From positions 1,240,001 through 1,304,000 of the forward strand of contig NZ_OZ032147.1 in assembly GCF_964026435.1 (NCBI RefSeq): DNA of 64,000 bases, written 5' to 3'. Source of the DNA: Rickettsia endosymbiont of Gonocerus acuteangulatus. GTDB lineage: Bacteria > Pseudomonadota > Alphaproteobacteria > Rickettsiales > Rickettsiaceae. How positions within the stretch are numbered: the stretch's first letter is position 1; each line of letters opens with the position of its first letter. Positions 17,282 to 26,899 of the stretch are shown here, one piece after another. A program made the translations under genes and the position numbers. The notes under the pieces were generated by a model. The model saw only the letters and a list, made by a program, of their open reading frames with translations. It did no database searches and was not told the DNA's origin.

Positions 17282-18663
17282 ACTACTAATCTAAATTAAA
17301 TGAATATAAGAACCTAAAGAATAAAATCTTTAGATTTAACGAAACTAAAAATAGATATATATAGCTTAATGCGATAAGGTAGTGACTTATAGTATGAGTT
17401 GGATTATACTAAATGAAAAACTTATGGCAAAGGCATATTCATACGATTTAAGAATACGAGTAATAAAAAGTTTAACAGATGGTAAAACAATAAAAGAGAC
17501 TTCAGAGATATACTCTATTAGTAGGAAGACTATAATAGAGTGGAAAAAATTAAAGAAACAAACTGGGGATGTCAAAGCAAAAAGTGGTTATCATACAGGA
17601 CATCGTAGAATAATAAGAGACATAGAGGGATTTAAAAAATTTATAGAATTAAATTTTGATAAAACCACCATGGAGCTAGCTAATAACTGGAGTCAAAAAG
17701 TATCTGCAAGTACGATATCAAGATTGCTTAATAAATTAGGTTATAGTTATAAAAAAAACTTTTCTTCATCCCAAAAGGGATATTGGTCTAAGGAATGAGT
17801 TTATATTGAAACTAAAAACTATAGATAAACAAGATTTAGTATTTATCGATGAGTCTGGGATAGAAGATATAGCATAAATCATTAAGATACTGACAATTTA
17901 ATAGTATTAAAAACAGCATCATAAAATGTTTCAAAATCTCCTACAACTTTCCTAATTTCATTTTTTATCTTAAACCAGTAATGCTCTATAGGATTTAAAT
18001 CAGGAGAGTAAGTTGGTAAATACAATATGGTACAACCAACGGATTCAATGAACTCTTTAACTTTAGAATTTTTATGAAAATTAATGTTATCCATAATAAC
18101 GGTTTGCCCAGGTTGTAATTCTGTAATTAATACATCCCTAATATAAGTTTTAAAGACCTCTGTATTACAATTACCTTCAAATATTACAGGAGCAATAAGA
18201 TTACCATTACAAAGACCAGCTATCATACTTATTCTAAATTTATGTTGATACACCTTTTCTCCATAACACCTTTGTCCTATAATGCTCCATCCATACTCTT
18301 TGCAAGCATTATCCTCTATTCCAGATTCATCAAGATATACTAATTTGTCTTTTGTGATGGTTTGTATCTTTGCTATAAATTCATTTCTTAATTTAATATC
18401 TCTTTTCGGATGAAAATGAGTTTTTTTATAGCTATAGCCAAGTTTTCTGATTTGTCTTAAAATAGTTACAGATGCAATATTACCCCATTGCTTTGCTAAC
18501 TCCTTTGATGTTTTATTCATATTAGCTTTAAAAAATTCTTTAAAAGATTCTGAATCTTTTATCTTATGACTATGTCCTTTCTGATAACCAGTTGCTGCTT
18601 CTAAAGTACCTTGCTTATCTTTTAATTTTTTCCATTTATATATAGTATCACGACTTACATTAA

Positions 18664-19189
18664 ATCTCTTTTGGGTATATTCCCCGCCGCTTGCGGCGTA
18701 ATATGGCGGAATGAGCAAATATATACATAAAAGTCATAATGTTACGGTACTGCTGTATCACATGGTATTTCCAGCAAAATATCGCCGAGCAGTGTTTGAC
18801 GTATCAGTTGATCAAGTATTACGAGAAATATGTTTAGAGATAGAAAAGAGATATCAAATAAAATTTTTAGAAATAGGGGTTGATGAAGATCATGTCCATT
18901 TTTTGGTACAATCTGTACCAACCTATAGCGTAACAAAAATAGTAACAACAATTAAAAGTGTTACAGCTCGTCAAATATTTAGACAGTGTCCACAGGTAAA
19001 GAAACAATTATGGGGTGGAGAATTTTGGACTGATGGATATTTTACGAGTACGGTAGGTAAGCATGGAAATGAGAATATGATAGGAAAATACGTAAAAAAC
19101 CAAGGCAAGGAATATCAGAAACTGCATGAGGATCATCAGCTAGCTTTCTTCTAAAATACCCCGCTGCTTGCGGCGGGGATTACTTTTAT
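18664..19189 (+). mobile_element. IS200/IS605-type element, copy 3
   Basis: Identical layout to copies 1 and 2, inserted in the type-A IS630 transposase gene. Around the joint three bases of the uninterrupted sequence (TAT of AAATTATTTAATG, minus strand) appear to be missing, so either the ends differ slightly from my estimate or a small deletion occurred. Confidence 0.85.
18711..19154 (+). CDS. tnpA: IS200/IS605 family transposase TnpA (Y1 HUH)
   Basis: 147 residues with HVHFLV and KYVKNQG motifs, same as the other two copies to within one or two residues. Confidence 0.93.
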   Translation: MSKYIHKSHNVTVLLYHMVFPAKYRRAVFDVSVDQVLREICLEIEKRYQIKFLEIGVDEDHVHFLVQSVPTYSVTKIVTTIKSVTARQIFRQCPQVKKQLWGGEFWTDGYFTSTVGKHGNENMIGKYVKNQGKEYQKLHEDHQLAFF

Positions 19190-19295
19190 TTACTTACCTT
19201 ACTTATTCGTATCCCTGCTTCTACAGCTTTTATAACTCTTAGTCTTAGTTCTATTGCATATGCTCGTGCCATATCTCTTTACATGCTTGTTAATA

Positions 19296-19420
19296 CAAAA
19301 CTTACGCTATGTTTGATATAATGCCCATGAATTAAGGGATATTATGAAGTGCTTCACTATAAAACATTGCTGTGTAATAAGAGTTTTTAGCATATTTGCT
19401 ATAACATAGCGTAAGTTTTG
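19296..19420. mobile_element. 125-bp MITE, copy 2
   Basis: Same 125 bp as copy 1 with about one base difference (GTAATAAGAG versus GTAATAAAAG). Flanked by AATA at 19292-19295 and 19421-19424; the uninterrupted type-A IS630 at 45424-45435 reads TTAATATTTGCT, confirming the duplication. Confidence 0.9.
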
Positions 19421-19952
19421 AATATTTGCTTACTATAACATGATACTCTCGCTCTGTCAGTACCTTAATGACTTATGCTATAATAGCTGTAGAGAACACG
19501 GGTGGAGCATTATCGGTCAAAGATGTTATGGTGAAAAGGTCTATCAACATAAATCACGGATTAGTATGATTGCTGGGCTGTGTGTCAAAGATATTATTGC
19601 CCCAATAATATTTGATGGGACATGTAATAAGGACATTTTTGAAACTTATGTACAAGAGATATTGATCAAGGAATTAAAGGCTGGTCAGATAGTAGTAATG
19701 GATAATATTAATTTTCATAAAAGTACAAAAGTGAAAACGTTAATTGAATCTGTTGGTTGCAGTATTTTATTTTTACCAACTTACTCTCCTGACTTAAATT
19801 CTATTGAGCATTACTGGTTTAAAATCAAGAATGAAATAAGAAAAACTATTTCTAATTTTGAGCACTTTTTTGATGCTGTTTACTATGCTCTTAAAAATCA
19901 CTACCTTATCGCATTAAGCTATAATAGATTTAATGCAAAAATAAAAATATAA

Positions 19953-20129
19953 AATTATTTAACAGTTATAACCACTCAAATTTCTAATGAGTTAGATACT
20001 AGTCTTTCCAATATTTCTAGAGAAATTGATAAACCAAAAAAATACATTATATGTAAAGCAATAGAAATTATATAAAAGAAAAAGAGAGATTATTAATTGC
20101 TTTATCACTTATAGAGAATGAGGAATAAG
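19953..20129 (+). pseudogene. Ribbon-helix-helix antitoxin-like remnant
   Basis: Starting near 19953 with a non-ATG codon, the frame reads LTVITTQISNELD then ISREIDKPKKYIICKAIEI, the strand-helix-helix pattern of CopG/ParD/RelB-type antitoxins. One base too many after AIEI shifts it; the other frame continues YIKEKERLLIALSLIENEE and stops at 20129. No start, a frameshift and no toxin gene beside it: a dead fragment. The IS630-B element borders its 5' end. Confidence 0.6.
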
Positions 20130-20153
20130 TGATTTTATTAGAAAATCTTAAAT

Positions 20154-21341
20154 TTATGGCATCGTTTTTGAATTAGGGGAGTTTTTTAAAACTTCTTTAT
20201 AAACTTCAAGATTCTTTCGGAGCATTAAATCAAGGGAGAAGTCATTAATTACAGTATGTCTTGCGGCGGTTTGAATTTTCTTAGCTTCTTCAGTATTTAG
20301 AATAGATAAGCAATGATCAATTTTTTGAGCTAAATCTTCAGCATCATTTGGCTTTACGTGGAAACCTGTTACATTATCATTTATTGTTTCGGTAGCTCCA
20401 CCAATATTAGTGGCAATAACAAGCTTTTCCATAGCCTGCCCTTCAATAATAGTACGCCCAAAAGCTTCAGGCTCAATCGAAGCAGAAACAATAATATCTG
20501 AAATACCATAAAGATTTATGATATCAGAATCATTACCAAAAATTTGAATTTTATTTTGAAGTTTTAAATTTGCTATAAGTTCTTTTACTCTATTGGTAAA
20601 ACTAGGATGTCTTGATAAATCACCGACCATTAAACAATAAAAGTTTCTGTGCTTTAATTTGCTTAATGCCTCTACTAAAACAAGATGCCCTTTCCAGTTA
20701 GTCATTCTCGAGGGCATTGATATTATCGGTACATTATCTGGAGCATCATATTTATCACGACATTTTTTAAGTCTTTCTGGTGTTAAATTTGCTGGATCGA
20801 AATAATCACAATTTACACCACGCTCAATTACCACTATTTTACTTTCATCAACATTATAATTTTTAAGTAAATGCTGCTTCACAAAATTAGAGACGGCAAT
20901 AACTTTCTCTCCCTTTAACATTATACTATTATAATATTTCTTCAAATCATTAGGAGCGTTATAAATACCATGAAAGGTTGTTAAAAATTTAGTATTCGTC
21001 CATTTTGCTGCTAGATATGAACTCCATGCCGAAGCTCTTGACCTTGTATGAACTATATCAACCTTATATTTTTTGATTATTTCGGCTATTAACCTAGCAT
21101 TATTTAGAATTATAAAAGGGTTTTTACTACTACTATTCATTTGAATATGTAGTATATCCTCATTATCTAACTCTTTAACTAAAGCACCGCCAGCTGAAAT
21201 TATAATCGGAGTATGACCAAGAACTTTAAGATATTTTGCAACTTCTATAGTCCCTCTTTCAACTCCTCCCGAAACTAGAGCAGGAACTACTTGCAAAATA
21301 GTATATTTATTGTATCGTTTACTTGAATTTAATGAAGGCAT
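20154..21341 (-). CDS. Glycosyltransferase family 4
   Basis: 395 residues, GT-B fold. The N-terminal domain has VVPALVSGGVERGTIEVAK (about 18-36) and the C-terminal nucleotide-sugar domain has the E-x7-E motif EPEAFGRTIIEGQ (about 290-302) with ISDIIVSASIEP before it. Cytosolic or membrane-associated retaining sugar transferase, probably lipopolysaccharide. It stands divergent from the hydrolase gene with a 32-bp gap and slightly apart from the main polysaccharide cluster. Confidence 0.9.
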   Translation of the reverse strand: MPSLNSSKRYNKYTILQVVPALVSGGVERGTIEVAKYLKVLGHTPIIISAGGALVKELDNEDILHIQMNSSSKNPFIILNNARLIAEIIKKYKVDIVHTRSRASAWSSYLAAKWTNTKFLTTFHGIYNAPNDLKKYYNSIMLKGEKVIAVSNFVKQHLLKNYNVDESKIVVIERGVNCDYFDPANLTPERLKKCRDKYDAPDNVPIISMPSRMTNWKGHLVLVEALSKLKHRNFYCLMVGDLSRHPSFTNRVKELIANLKLQNKIQIFGNDSDIINLYGISDIIVSASIEPEAFGRTIIEGQAMEKLVIATNIGGATETINDNVTGFHVKPNDAEDLAQKIDHCLSILNTEEAKKIQTAARHTVINDFSLDLMLRKNLEVYKEVLKNSPNSKTMP

Positions 21342-21373
21342 TATAATTTCATCTATTTAAATAATTATTTAAA

Positions 21374-22138
21374 ATGCACAAGCTTTATACTAGAACACAA
21401 GACAAATTTGTTGTCTATAATAATTATAGAATTGTTAATACAAATATTCCACCTGTAATTTTTTTACACGGCTTAATGTCAGGTATGCATTCATCTAAAG
21501 CTCTTTATTTAATAGATTATTGTAAAAAAAACAATTATAATTTTACTATTTTTGATAATTTTGGTCACGGTCATGCTGCAGGACAATTTACAGATCAAAC
21601 TATTAGTAGTTGGTTAGAAGGGGTAGCTCTAGTTTTAGATGAATTAATTGATGATCAAGCCATAATAGTCGGCTCAAGCATGGGAGGATGGCTTGCACTT
21701 CTTGCAGCTTTAAAGTTTCCGAATAAGGTTAAAGGACTTATCTGTTTAGCCCCTGCAGCTGATTTTACGGAAGATATTTGGCACAATCTATCACCAAAAG
21801 ATCAATCTAGAATACAAAAAGAAAGTGTACTAGAAATATCAGGTAGAAGTTGTGAATATAGATACCCTATTAGCTATAAATTAATCGAAGATGCAAAAAA
21901 GCATTTACTATTGACAAAGAACAAAATTGATATAAATATTCCGGTGCATTTAATCCATGGTATGTTAGATGAAGATGTGCCTTATGAAATTTCTCTTAAA
22001 CTATTAAAAAAAATAACAAGCAAACAAATGGTATTGAAATTAGTTAAAGATGCAAAACATAACCTATCTAGAGAAGAAGACTTAAAGGTAATGACAAATT
22101 CATTAGAGGAAGTATTGCAGCTTTGTTGTGTGCCTTGA
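21374..22138 (+). CDS. Alpha/beta hydrolase
   Basis: 254 residues. Oxyanion-hole region IFLHGLMSGMHSSKA (about 30-44), nucleophile elbow GSSMGG (about 98-103), catalytic Asp in LDEDVPYE (about 200) and His in DAKHNLS (about 230). This is a complete triad of a serine esterase or lipase-like enzyme, about the size of the palmitoyl-thioesterase ABHD10 group. Substrate unknown. The downstream RPE at 22153 acts as spacer to the DUF2608 gene. Confidence 0.85.
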   Translation: MHKLYTRTQDKFVVYNNYRIVNTNIPPVIFLHGLMSGMHSSKALYLIDYCKKNNYNFTIFDNFGHGHAAGQFTDQTISSWLEGVALVLDELIDDQAIIVGSSMGGWLALLAALKFPNKVKGLICLAPAADFTEDIWHNLSPKDQSRIQKESVLEISGRSCEYRYPISYKLIEDAKKHLLLTKNKIDINIPVHLIHGMLDEDVPYEISLKLLKKITSKQMVLKLVKDAKHNLSREEDLKVMTNSLEEVLQLCCVP

Positions 22139-22152
22139 AAAACATCTTTTGT

Positions 22153-22262
22153 GTCATCCCGTGGCTTGGAAATTAGATCCAGAAAATAATAAAAAATATA
22201 AATGCAAAAAGCTCGATTTATCTCGCTTTACACTGGATCCCGTGGTCAAGCCACGGGATGAC
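22153..22262. repeat. Palindromic repeat, family B
   Basis: Left arm GTCATCCCGTGGCTTGGAAA, right arm GTCAAGCCACGGGATGAC, 110 bp. It shares the inner CTCGATTTATCTCGCTTTA with family A, so the two families look like versions of one element with different arms. Confidence 0.8.
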
Positions 22263-22305
22263 AATAATGCTAATTACAAAAAATTAAATAAAGAAAATAA
22301 TAAAT

Positions 22306-23070
22306 ATGTTTAGTAAAATAAATAAAATTCATGATTTTAAAGAAGTTATAAAAGCAATAGAAAAAGCAGATGGAACTTATTTAATGCTTTTTGATGTTGA
22401 TGAAGTAATAGTGATGGATTCAGATGAATCTAGATTAACGCATGATTACCGTAAAATATTAGTAAATGACATTGAAAAAAGGCTCTCTCGTAAAGAGTGC
22501 GAATTATTAATGAGCGTAGTTCTGAAAGACCGCAAAGCCAGGTTTGTAAATGATGATATTTTAACCATATTTGCTCTACTTAAAGAAAAAAATATCCCTG
22601 CAATGGGTCTTACAAAACTTCCTACCGGTAAATTTGGCGTAATTGAAGATATGATAGAGTGGAGAGTACGAGAACTAACTTCATTAAAATTGAATCTTCA
22701 AGAATTATCACCTTTAAATGACGAAGTAGTAATAAAAGATTTTAATGCCGGTTATGGTGATCCTATTTTAAAAGATGGGATAATTTACACCGCAGAATAT
22801 GATAAGGGAGCTGTGCTTGAATATGTGTTGCAAAAAACAAATTATTTTCCGAAATCGGTAATATTTATAGATGATATAGAAGAAAATTTATTATCATTAC
22901 AAAAGACATGTAGTAAACTAAAAATTAATTACCAAGGGTTTGAGTTTATGGGTTCTGCAATAGTTCCTGAACCTGATCTTAACGAACAACTAGAAAAAAT
23001 TAGATTTGAGATTTTAGAAAAAGAATATAAATGGTTAACGGATCACAAACTTAAAAAATTAAATAAATAA
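22306..23070 (+). CDS. DUF2608 family HAD-like protein
   Basis: 254 residues. HAD motif I appears as LFDVDEVIV (about 31-39), and motif IV as IFIDDIEENL (about 187-196) in the C-terminal half. The family occurs mainly in Rickettsia, Legionella and Coxiella-like intracellular bacteria and is expected to be a phosphatase-like protein. No clear signal peptide. Function unknown. The adaptor gene follows after 8 bp. Confidence 0.75.
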   Translation: MFSKINKIHDFKEVIKAIEKADGTYLMLFDVDEVIVMDSDESRLTHDYRKILVNDIEKRLSRKECELLMSVVLKDRKARFVNDDILTIFALLKEKNIPAMGLTKLPTGKFGVIEDMIEWRVRELTSLKLNLQELSPLNDEVVIKDFNAGYGDPILKDGIIYTAEYDKGAVLEYVLQKTNYFPKSVIFIDDIEENLLSLQKTCSKLKINYQGFEFMGSAIVPEPDLNEQLEKIRFEILEKEYKWLTDHKLKKLNK

Positions 23071-23078
23071 TATTAATT

Positions 23079-24074
23079 ATGCCTACAAAACTTATTATCC
23101 TTTTTGTCCTATTTTTTTCGCTTTCTACTATTGCAAGTAAAAAAATAGAAGAAAAAATTACAGGAGTAAAAGTTACTAAAGCCCATACAGCAGAGCTTTA
23201 TGAAGTCTTTAATATCGTAGGGCGATGCCAAAATAATAATAGCCGTGATTATTATGCTAATGCTGCTGGTACTGTTGAGAAAGTTTCAGCTATGCAAGGA
23301 CAAATAGTAAAAAAAGGTGATATATTATTAGTTATAGATAAAGATGTAGCGGAAACTACTAAATCAAAAGCTGCAGCTTTACTAAATACTAAACAAGACG
23401 AATATGACAGAAAAAATGCTTTACTTGCAAAAAAATATGTAAGTATTCAAGAATATAAGAAATTGAAAAGTGACCTTGAAGAGGCTAAATTTAATTATAC
23501 GATGGCTCTTAAAACTTACAATGACATGATAATTACCGCACCTTTTAATGGTAAAATCGGTGTGATAAAGCCTATGGTCGGTGATGAAGTAAAAATAGGT
23601 GATTATCTTTTTAGTATTACAGGAGCTGATAAATCACAAAGTGTTTTTATTGAGCTACCGGAATCTTTAAGTGGCAAGGTCCTCGCCGGTACAAAAGCAA
23701 TAGTTAATGGCAAAATCCATAGTGAAGTTTTTGCTATCTCACACTATTTATCAAATAATGGTACTATAACCGCTAAAATTGCCTTACCAAATAATACAAA
23801 TATCTTACATAATAGCTATGTGGATGTTAAGTTGATAATCAACCCGCATGAAAATTTAGCTGTACCAGAAAAATCTATACAACGTAATAATCAAGGTAAT
23901 TTCATTTATAAAATAGATGGTGATACGGCAAAACAATTATATGTAAAGACTGGTTTACGAACCAATGGCTTAATCGAGATTATTTCCGATAACATCAAAG
24001 ACAGCGATATAATCGTTACAGAGGGCATGCCCCAAATAAGCGATGGTGCAAAAGTAAAAATACTAGAAGAATAA
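23079..24074 (+). CDS. RND efflux periplasmic adaptor (membrane fusion protein)
   Basis: 331 residues with a signal peptide (about 1-19). Barrel-sandwich/lipoyl region AGTVEKVSAMQGQIVKKGDILLVID (about 63-87; key features GxVxKV, G-Q-x-V-K-K-G-D), a coiled-coil hairpin (about 92-150), TAPFNGKIG return strand (about 152-160), then a beta-barrel. It would link an inner-membrane RND pump to an outer-membrane channel. The RND pump gene is not next to it; the convergent neighbour is a glycosyltransferase whose end overlaps by 12 nt. Confidence 0.88.
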   Translation: MPTKLIILFVLFFSLSTIASKKIEEKITGVKVTKAHTAELYEVFNIVGRCQNNNSRDYYANAAGTVEKVSAMQGQIVKKGDILLVIDKDVAETTKSKAAALLNTKQDEYDRKNALLAKKYVSIQEYKKLKSDLEEAKFNYTMALKTYNDMIITAPFNGKIGVIKPMVGDEVKIGDYLFSITGADKSQSVFIELPESLSGKVLAGTKAIVNGKIHSEVFAISHYLSNNGTITAKIALPNNTNILHNSYVDVKLIINPHENLAVPEKSIQRNNQGNFIYKIDGDTAKQLYVKTGLRTNGLIEIISDNIKDSDIIVTEGMPQISDGAKVKILEE

Positions 24075-25859
24075 GTTAAAATTTCTATGTTTTTCAAACC
24101 ATCTTTTTATTTTAGATATAGTTGCACGCACTCCTCTATATTTTATAGAATAAATGGTTAATCTAATTAGGCTTGGTATAATAGAAAAATTTAATTGTGT
24201 TTTGTTTATTACATTACTAGGATTATCTTCTATAATATCAACTTCTTTTTCTAACGATTTTAATTCAGTTATAGCTCTTGATAACAAATTAACTGTTAGT
24301 AAGCTATATTTACTTAAATAAGGATCATTAATAATATAAGATGCTGTATTTATCAAACTTTCTGCATGTTTTCTAGGATTTGACAAAGTATTAGTACTAG
24401 TTATTCTTACTTTAGATAATTCTTTATTAATACCACCTATCTGATTCTTACTTGCAATAGAAATCCATACACAAAAATCTTCACCATTTCTTATATTTTC
24501 AGGAAATAAATTTTGTCTAAACAAAGAAGTTCTACCCATAACTGTTGGCACTGCTATTGGACAGTAATTAATAATTTGTGGGAAAATTTGACCAAAAAAA
24601 TCACCTGAATCGACAGAATAAAGATATTTCCCTTGCTCATCTATTTTTTGATAAGAAGTATGAGAAAATAATCTATCATTTTCTACCATAAACCTTAATT
24701 GAGTTTCAATTTTATTCGGCATAAATAAATCATCCGAATCAAGAAAAGCAATATATTCTCCTTTGGCTTTTTCAATTCCAAAATTACGAGCTGCACTAAC
24801 ACCTTCATTTTCTCTGCGAAAATATTTTATTCTCTTATCTTTTTTACATATTTCAATCAATTTTGATACATCATCAGTTGATCCATCATCTATTACAAGC
24901 ACTTCAAAATTTTGATGAGTTTGAATAAGTACACTTTCTATAGCCTCTATAGTCCAATTTATCCTATTATATAGAGGAATAATCACACTAACTTTAGTAT
25001 TATTTAAATATCTATTCGCCATTTCTAAGGCTAATTGTTCTGATTTTTTATAAGGGGTATAACATTTTAAAAAGGCTACAAAATCAAATAAAAATACCGT
25101 TATAGAACAGCCGCCCATTTCTAGCATTTCTTCTTCTGTTAACTCTTTTAAAAATCTTGCCCACAATTCTTCACATTCTTCTAAATTGTTAGGAACAACA
25201 CGACTACTTTGTGTTGAATGTTGACGGCATTTTACAAGAATTTGAGGATCAAAATGAATTTTTGCTATCCGAAAGATCTTAAAAAATAAATCATAATCTT
25301 GAGTATGTTTCAGAGATTCATTAAACAACCCAACTTTTTTAAAATATATAGCTGGTATTAATAAAGTGCAACCATATGATAAACCATGAAAAAGAGGAAA
25401 TAATGAAATATTAAGTTTATTTTCAGGGATTCTATCTGTTATTTTAATTATGTTTATAGTTTGTGATTTTTCATCAATTAGTTCATAACCACCATAAATT
25501 ATAATATTCTTATTATCTAATTTATTTAATATATTAACTTGATGTTCAATTTTATTAGGATAATATAAATCGTCGTGACTAAGCCATGAAAAATATTCCC
25601 CTTTCATATTTTTTATGCCGACATTTAAAGCCGAAGCACATCCACCATTTTCTTTAGAAAAATAACGTATTTGATCACCATATGATAATGCTATTTCTTC
25701 CGTTTTCCCATTATCTTTTGAGCCATCATTAACAACTATAATTTCAATATTTTTATATGTTTGAGCTAAAGCACTATCTATAGATTCCTTTAAATAGTTT
25801 GCACCATTATATACAGGGATAATAATTGAAACTAAGGGGAAATATGTATTTTGTTTCAT
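24063..25859 (-). CDS. Two-domain glycosyltransferase family 2
   Basis: 598 residues with two GT-A domains. Domain 1 starts VSIIIPVYNGANYL (about 10-23), with VVNDGSKD and SWLSHDDLYYP. Domain 2 starts VSVIIPLYNRINW (about 295-307), with VIDDGSTDD and AFLDSDDLFMP; the second has the more canonical DxD-like SDD. Tandem GT2 proteins often build alternating polymers, so this may extend the surface polysaccharide. It lies at the 3' end of the right-to-left cluster and overlaps the broken acyltransferase start region by 4 nt. Confidence 0.88.
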   Translation of the reverse strand: MKQNTYFPLVSIIIPVYNGANYLKESIDSALAQTYKNIEIIVVNDGSKDNGKTEEIALSYGDQIRYFSKENGGCASALNVGIKNMKGEYFSWLSHDDLYYPNKIEHQVNILNKLDNKNIIIYGGYELIDEKSQTINIIKITDRIPENKLNISLFPLFHGLSYGCTLLIPAIYFKKVGLFNESLKHTQDYDLFFKIFRIAKIHFDPQILVKCRQHSTQSSRVVPNNLEECEELWARFLKELTEEEMLEMGGCSITVFLFDFVAFLKCYTPYKKSEQLALEMANRYLNNTKVSVIIPLYNRINWTIEAIESVLIQTHQNFEVLVIDDGSTDDVSKLIEICKKDKRIKYFRRENEGVSAARNFGIEKAKGEYIAFLDSDDLFMPNKIETQLRFMVENDRLFSHTSYQKIDEQGKYLYSVDSGDFFGQIFPQIINYCPIAVPTVMGRTSLFRQNLFPENIRNGEDFCVWISIASKNQIGGINKELSKVRITSTNTLSNPRKHAESLINTASYIINDPYLSKYSLLTVNLLSRAITELKSLEKEVDIIEDNPSNVINKTQLNFSIIPSLIRLTIYSIKYRGVRATISKIKRWFEKHRNFNLFF

Positions 25860-26899
25860 CCAACTAATCTTTGAGAATAAGGAACTAATCCAATTAATAT
25901 ACTAACTAGCAAACTAATTATAAAAGTAGCAATACTTAAAATTAGACCGTCAACTACCTGATGAATCATTATACCGTCGTTGAAAAAGTTTGATACTAAA
26001 TATTGCAGTCTATCTAATAGCCAAACGTGGATAAAATAAATAACAAAACAGTTTTTAGAAATGCATTTTAATAATTTATTATACTGAGCAGATATATTAA
26101 TATTTTGTATTGCTAAAAACATTCCTATAGCTGCTATAACAACATTCGGGGATAAATACCAATAAGCTGTCTCATCAGCATTACCAGAAATTTATATTTA
26201 AAATCCATGTTATAATAAACGTAAAACTACTTCTTAACAAGTATAAAATTAACCAATAATATCTAGGAAACTTTAATCCAATATTTTTTCTTATTAAATA
26301 AGCTCCTAAAACCGCATAACCAGAATAATTAAAAAATTACTAACTGCCATCCAATTTATTATCTTAAATACATAGTAGCAATTAACAGAATTAATTGCAA
26401 ACCATAATATTAGAAAATAACAAGCAAATTTTGTATTTTTAAGCATTTCATTAACAATTAACGAAAGAATTGGAAATAGTAAATAAACTCCTAGCATATA
26501 ATAAACAAAACCTAGATGATACATTGCAGGTTCACGAAAAATACTTTTTAATACAGCAAAAATATTAAATGTTTCGTTATTATTATATAAAATCCAATAT
26601 TTATATAGAATGCTCCAAAATATTGATGGAATTAATAACCTTTTTATTTTAGACCATAGTTTTTCTATCGGCATATTACCTTTAAGTGCTAAAAAACCCG
26701 AAATTACTATAAATAAAGGAACAGCTACCCTACAAAAAGAATCTATAAGATTAGATAAAACAAAACTTTTAGAAAAAGGGATAGATGAATATTTATAGAA
26801 TGATGGAGCTATAGAATGAAGTAATACCACCATAACAATAGCTAGAGTTTTTACTAAATCTACCCAAACAATACGGTTATTATCTATTTTCATCATCAT
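25856..26899 (-). pseudogene. Acyltransferase family 3, frameshifted
   Basis: N-terminal piece (26899-26306) has WVDLVKTLAIVMVVLLHS with the family's catalytic-type histidine and VAVPLFIVISGFLAL. The frame is lost near 26335 in an A-rich run, continues in another frame (SGYAVLGAYLIRKNIG) and is lost again near 26190. The last 88 codons (MFLAIQNINIS to the C-terminus) read in a third piece. Ten-helix O-acetyltransferases of this family decorate O-antigens, so loss would alter the sugar coat. A functional product is unlikely with two shifts. Confidence 0.8.

Larger units (their letters stand above)
17882..19272 (-). pseudogene. IS630-type A transposase, split by IS200/IS605
   Basis: The start is at 19272 (MARAYAIELRLRVIK...). 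The gene is broken after about 28 codons by IS200/IS605 copy 3 and continues from 18663 (NVSRDTIYKWKKL) to the stop at 17882 with DESGIED, MDNINFHKN and NPIEHYWFKIK intact. The downstream frame extends into the IS left end, where a TTG could start a chimeric 278-residue product lacking the first HTH helices. Confidence 0.85.
17870..19480 (-). mobile_element. IS630-type A element carrying IS200/IS605 and MITE insertions
   Basis: Ends TAGCATAAATCATTAAGATA and (inverse) TAGCATAAGTCATTAAGGTA, TA duplications at 17868-17869 and 19481-19482. The intact copy at 44524-45484 is 961 bp; this one is 1611 bp because an IS200/IS605 (18664-19189) interrupts the transposase gene and a MITE (19296-19420) lies upstream of it. 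Confidence 0.9.
17362..19921 (+). mobile_element. IS630-type B element, interrupted by an IS630-type A element
   Basis: Ends TAGCTTAATGCGATAAGGTA (17362) and its inverse ACCTTATCGCATTAAGCTA (19921), flanked by TA duplications at 17360-17361 and 19922-19923. A type-A IS630 sits within the transposase gene at 17870-19480, flanked by its own TA duplication. Removing it gives the continuous reading ESGIEDNSCREHGW across the joint. Confidence 0.88.
17424..19952 (+). pseudogene. IS630-type B transposase, split by insertion
   Basis: The N-terminal part from the ATG at 17424 (MAKAYSYDLRIRVIK, HTH) reads to about codon 117. There a run of eight A shifts it out of frame; the other frame continues FLHPKRDIGLRNEF to DESGIED, containing the first Asp. 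After the nested insertion the gene resumes at 19483 with CREHGWSIIGQRCYG, then VVMDNINFHK (second Asp) and SIEHYWFKIK (Glu). The A8 run could be a slippage site, as some IS630 transposases use frameshifting, but the insertion kills the gene anyway. The stop is at 19950-19952, just beyond the element end. Confidence 0.85.

Noticed and set aside
22128-22313. 61-residue ORF downstream of the hydrolase
   Set aside because: Read-through of a family-B palindromic repeat.
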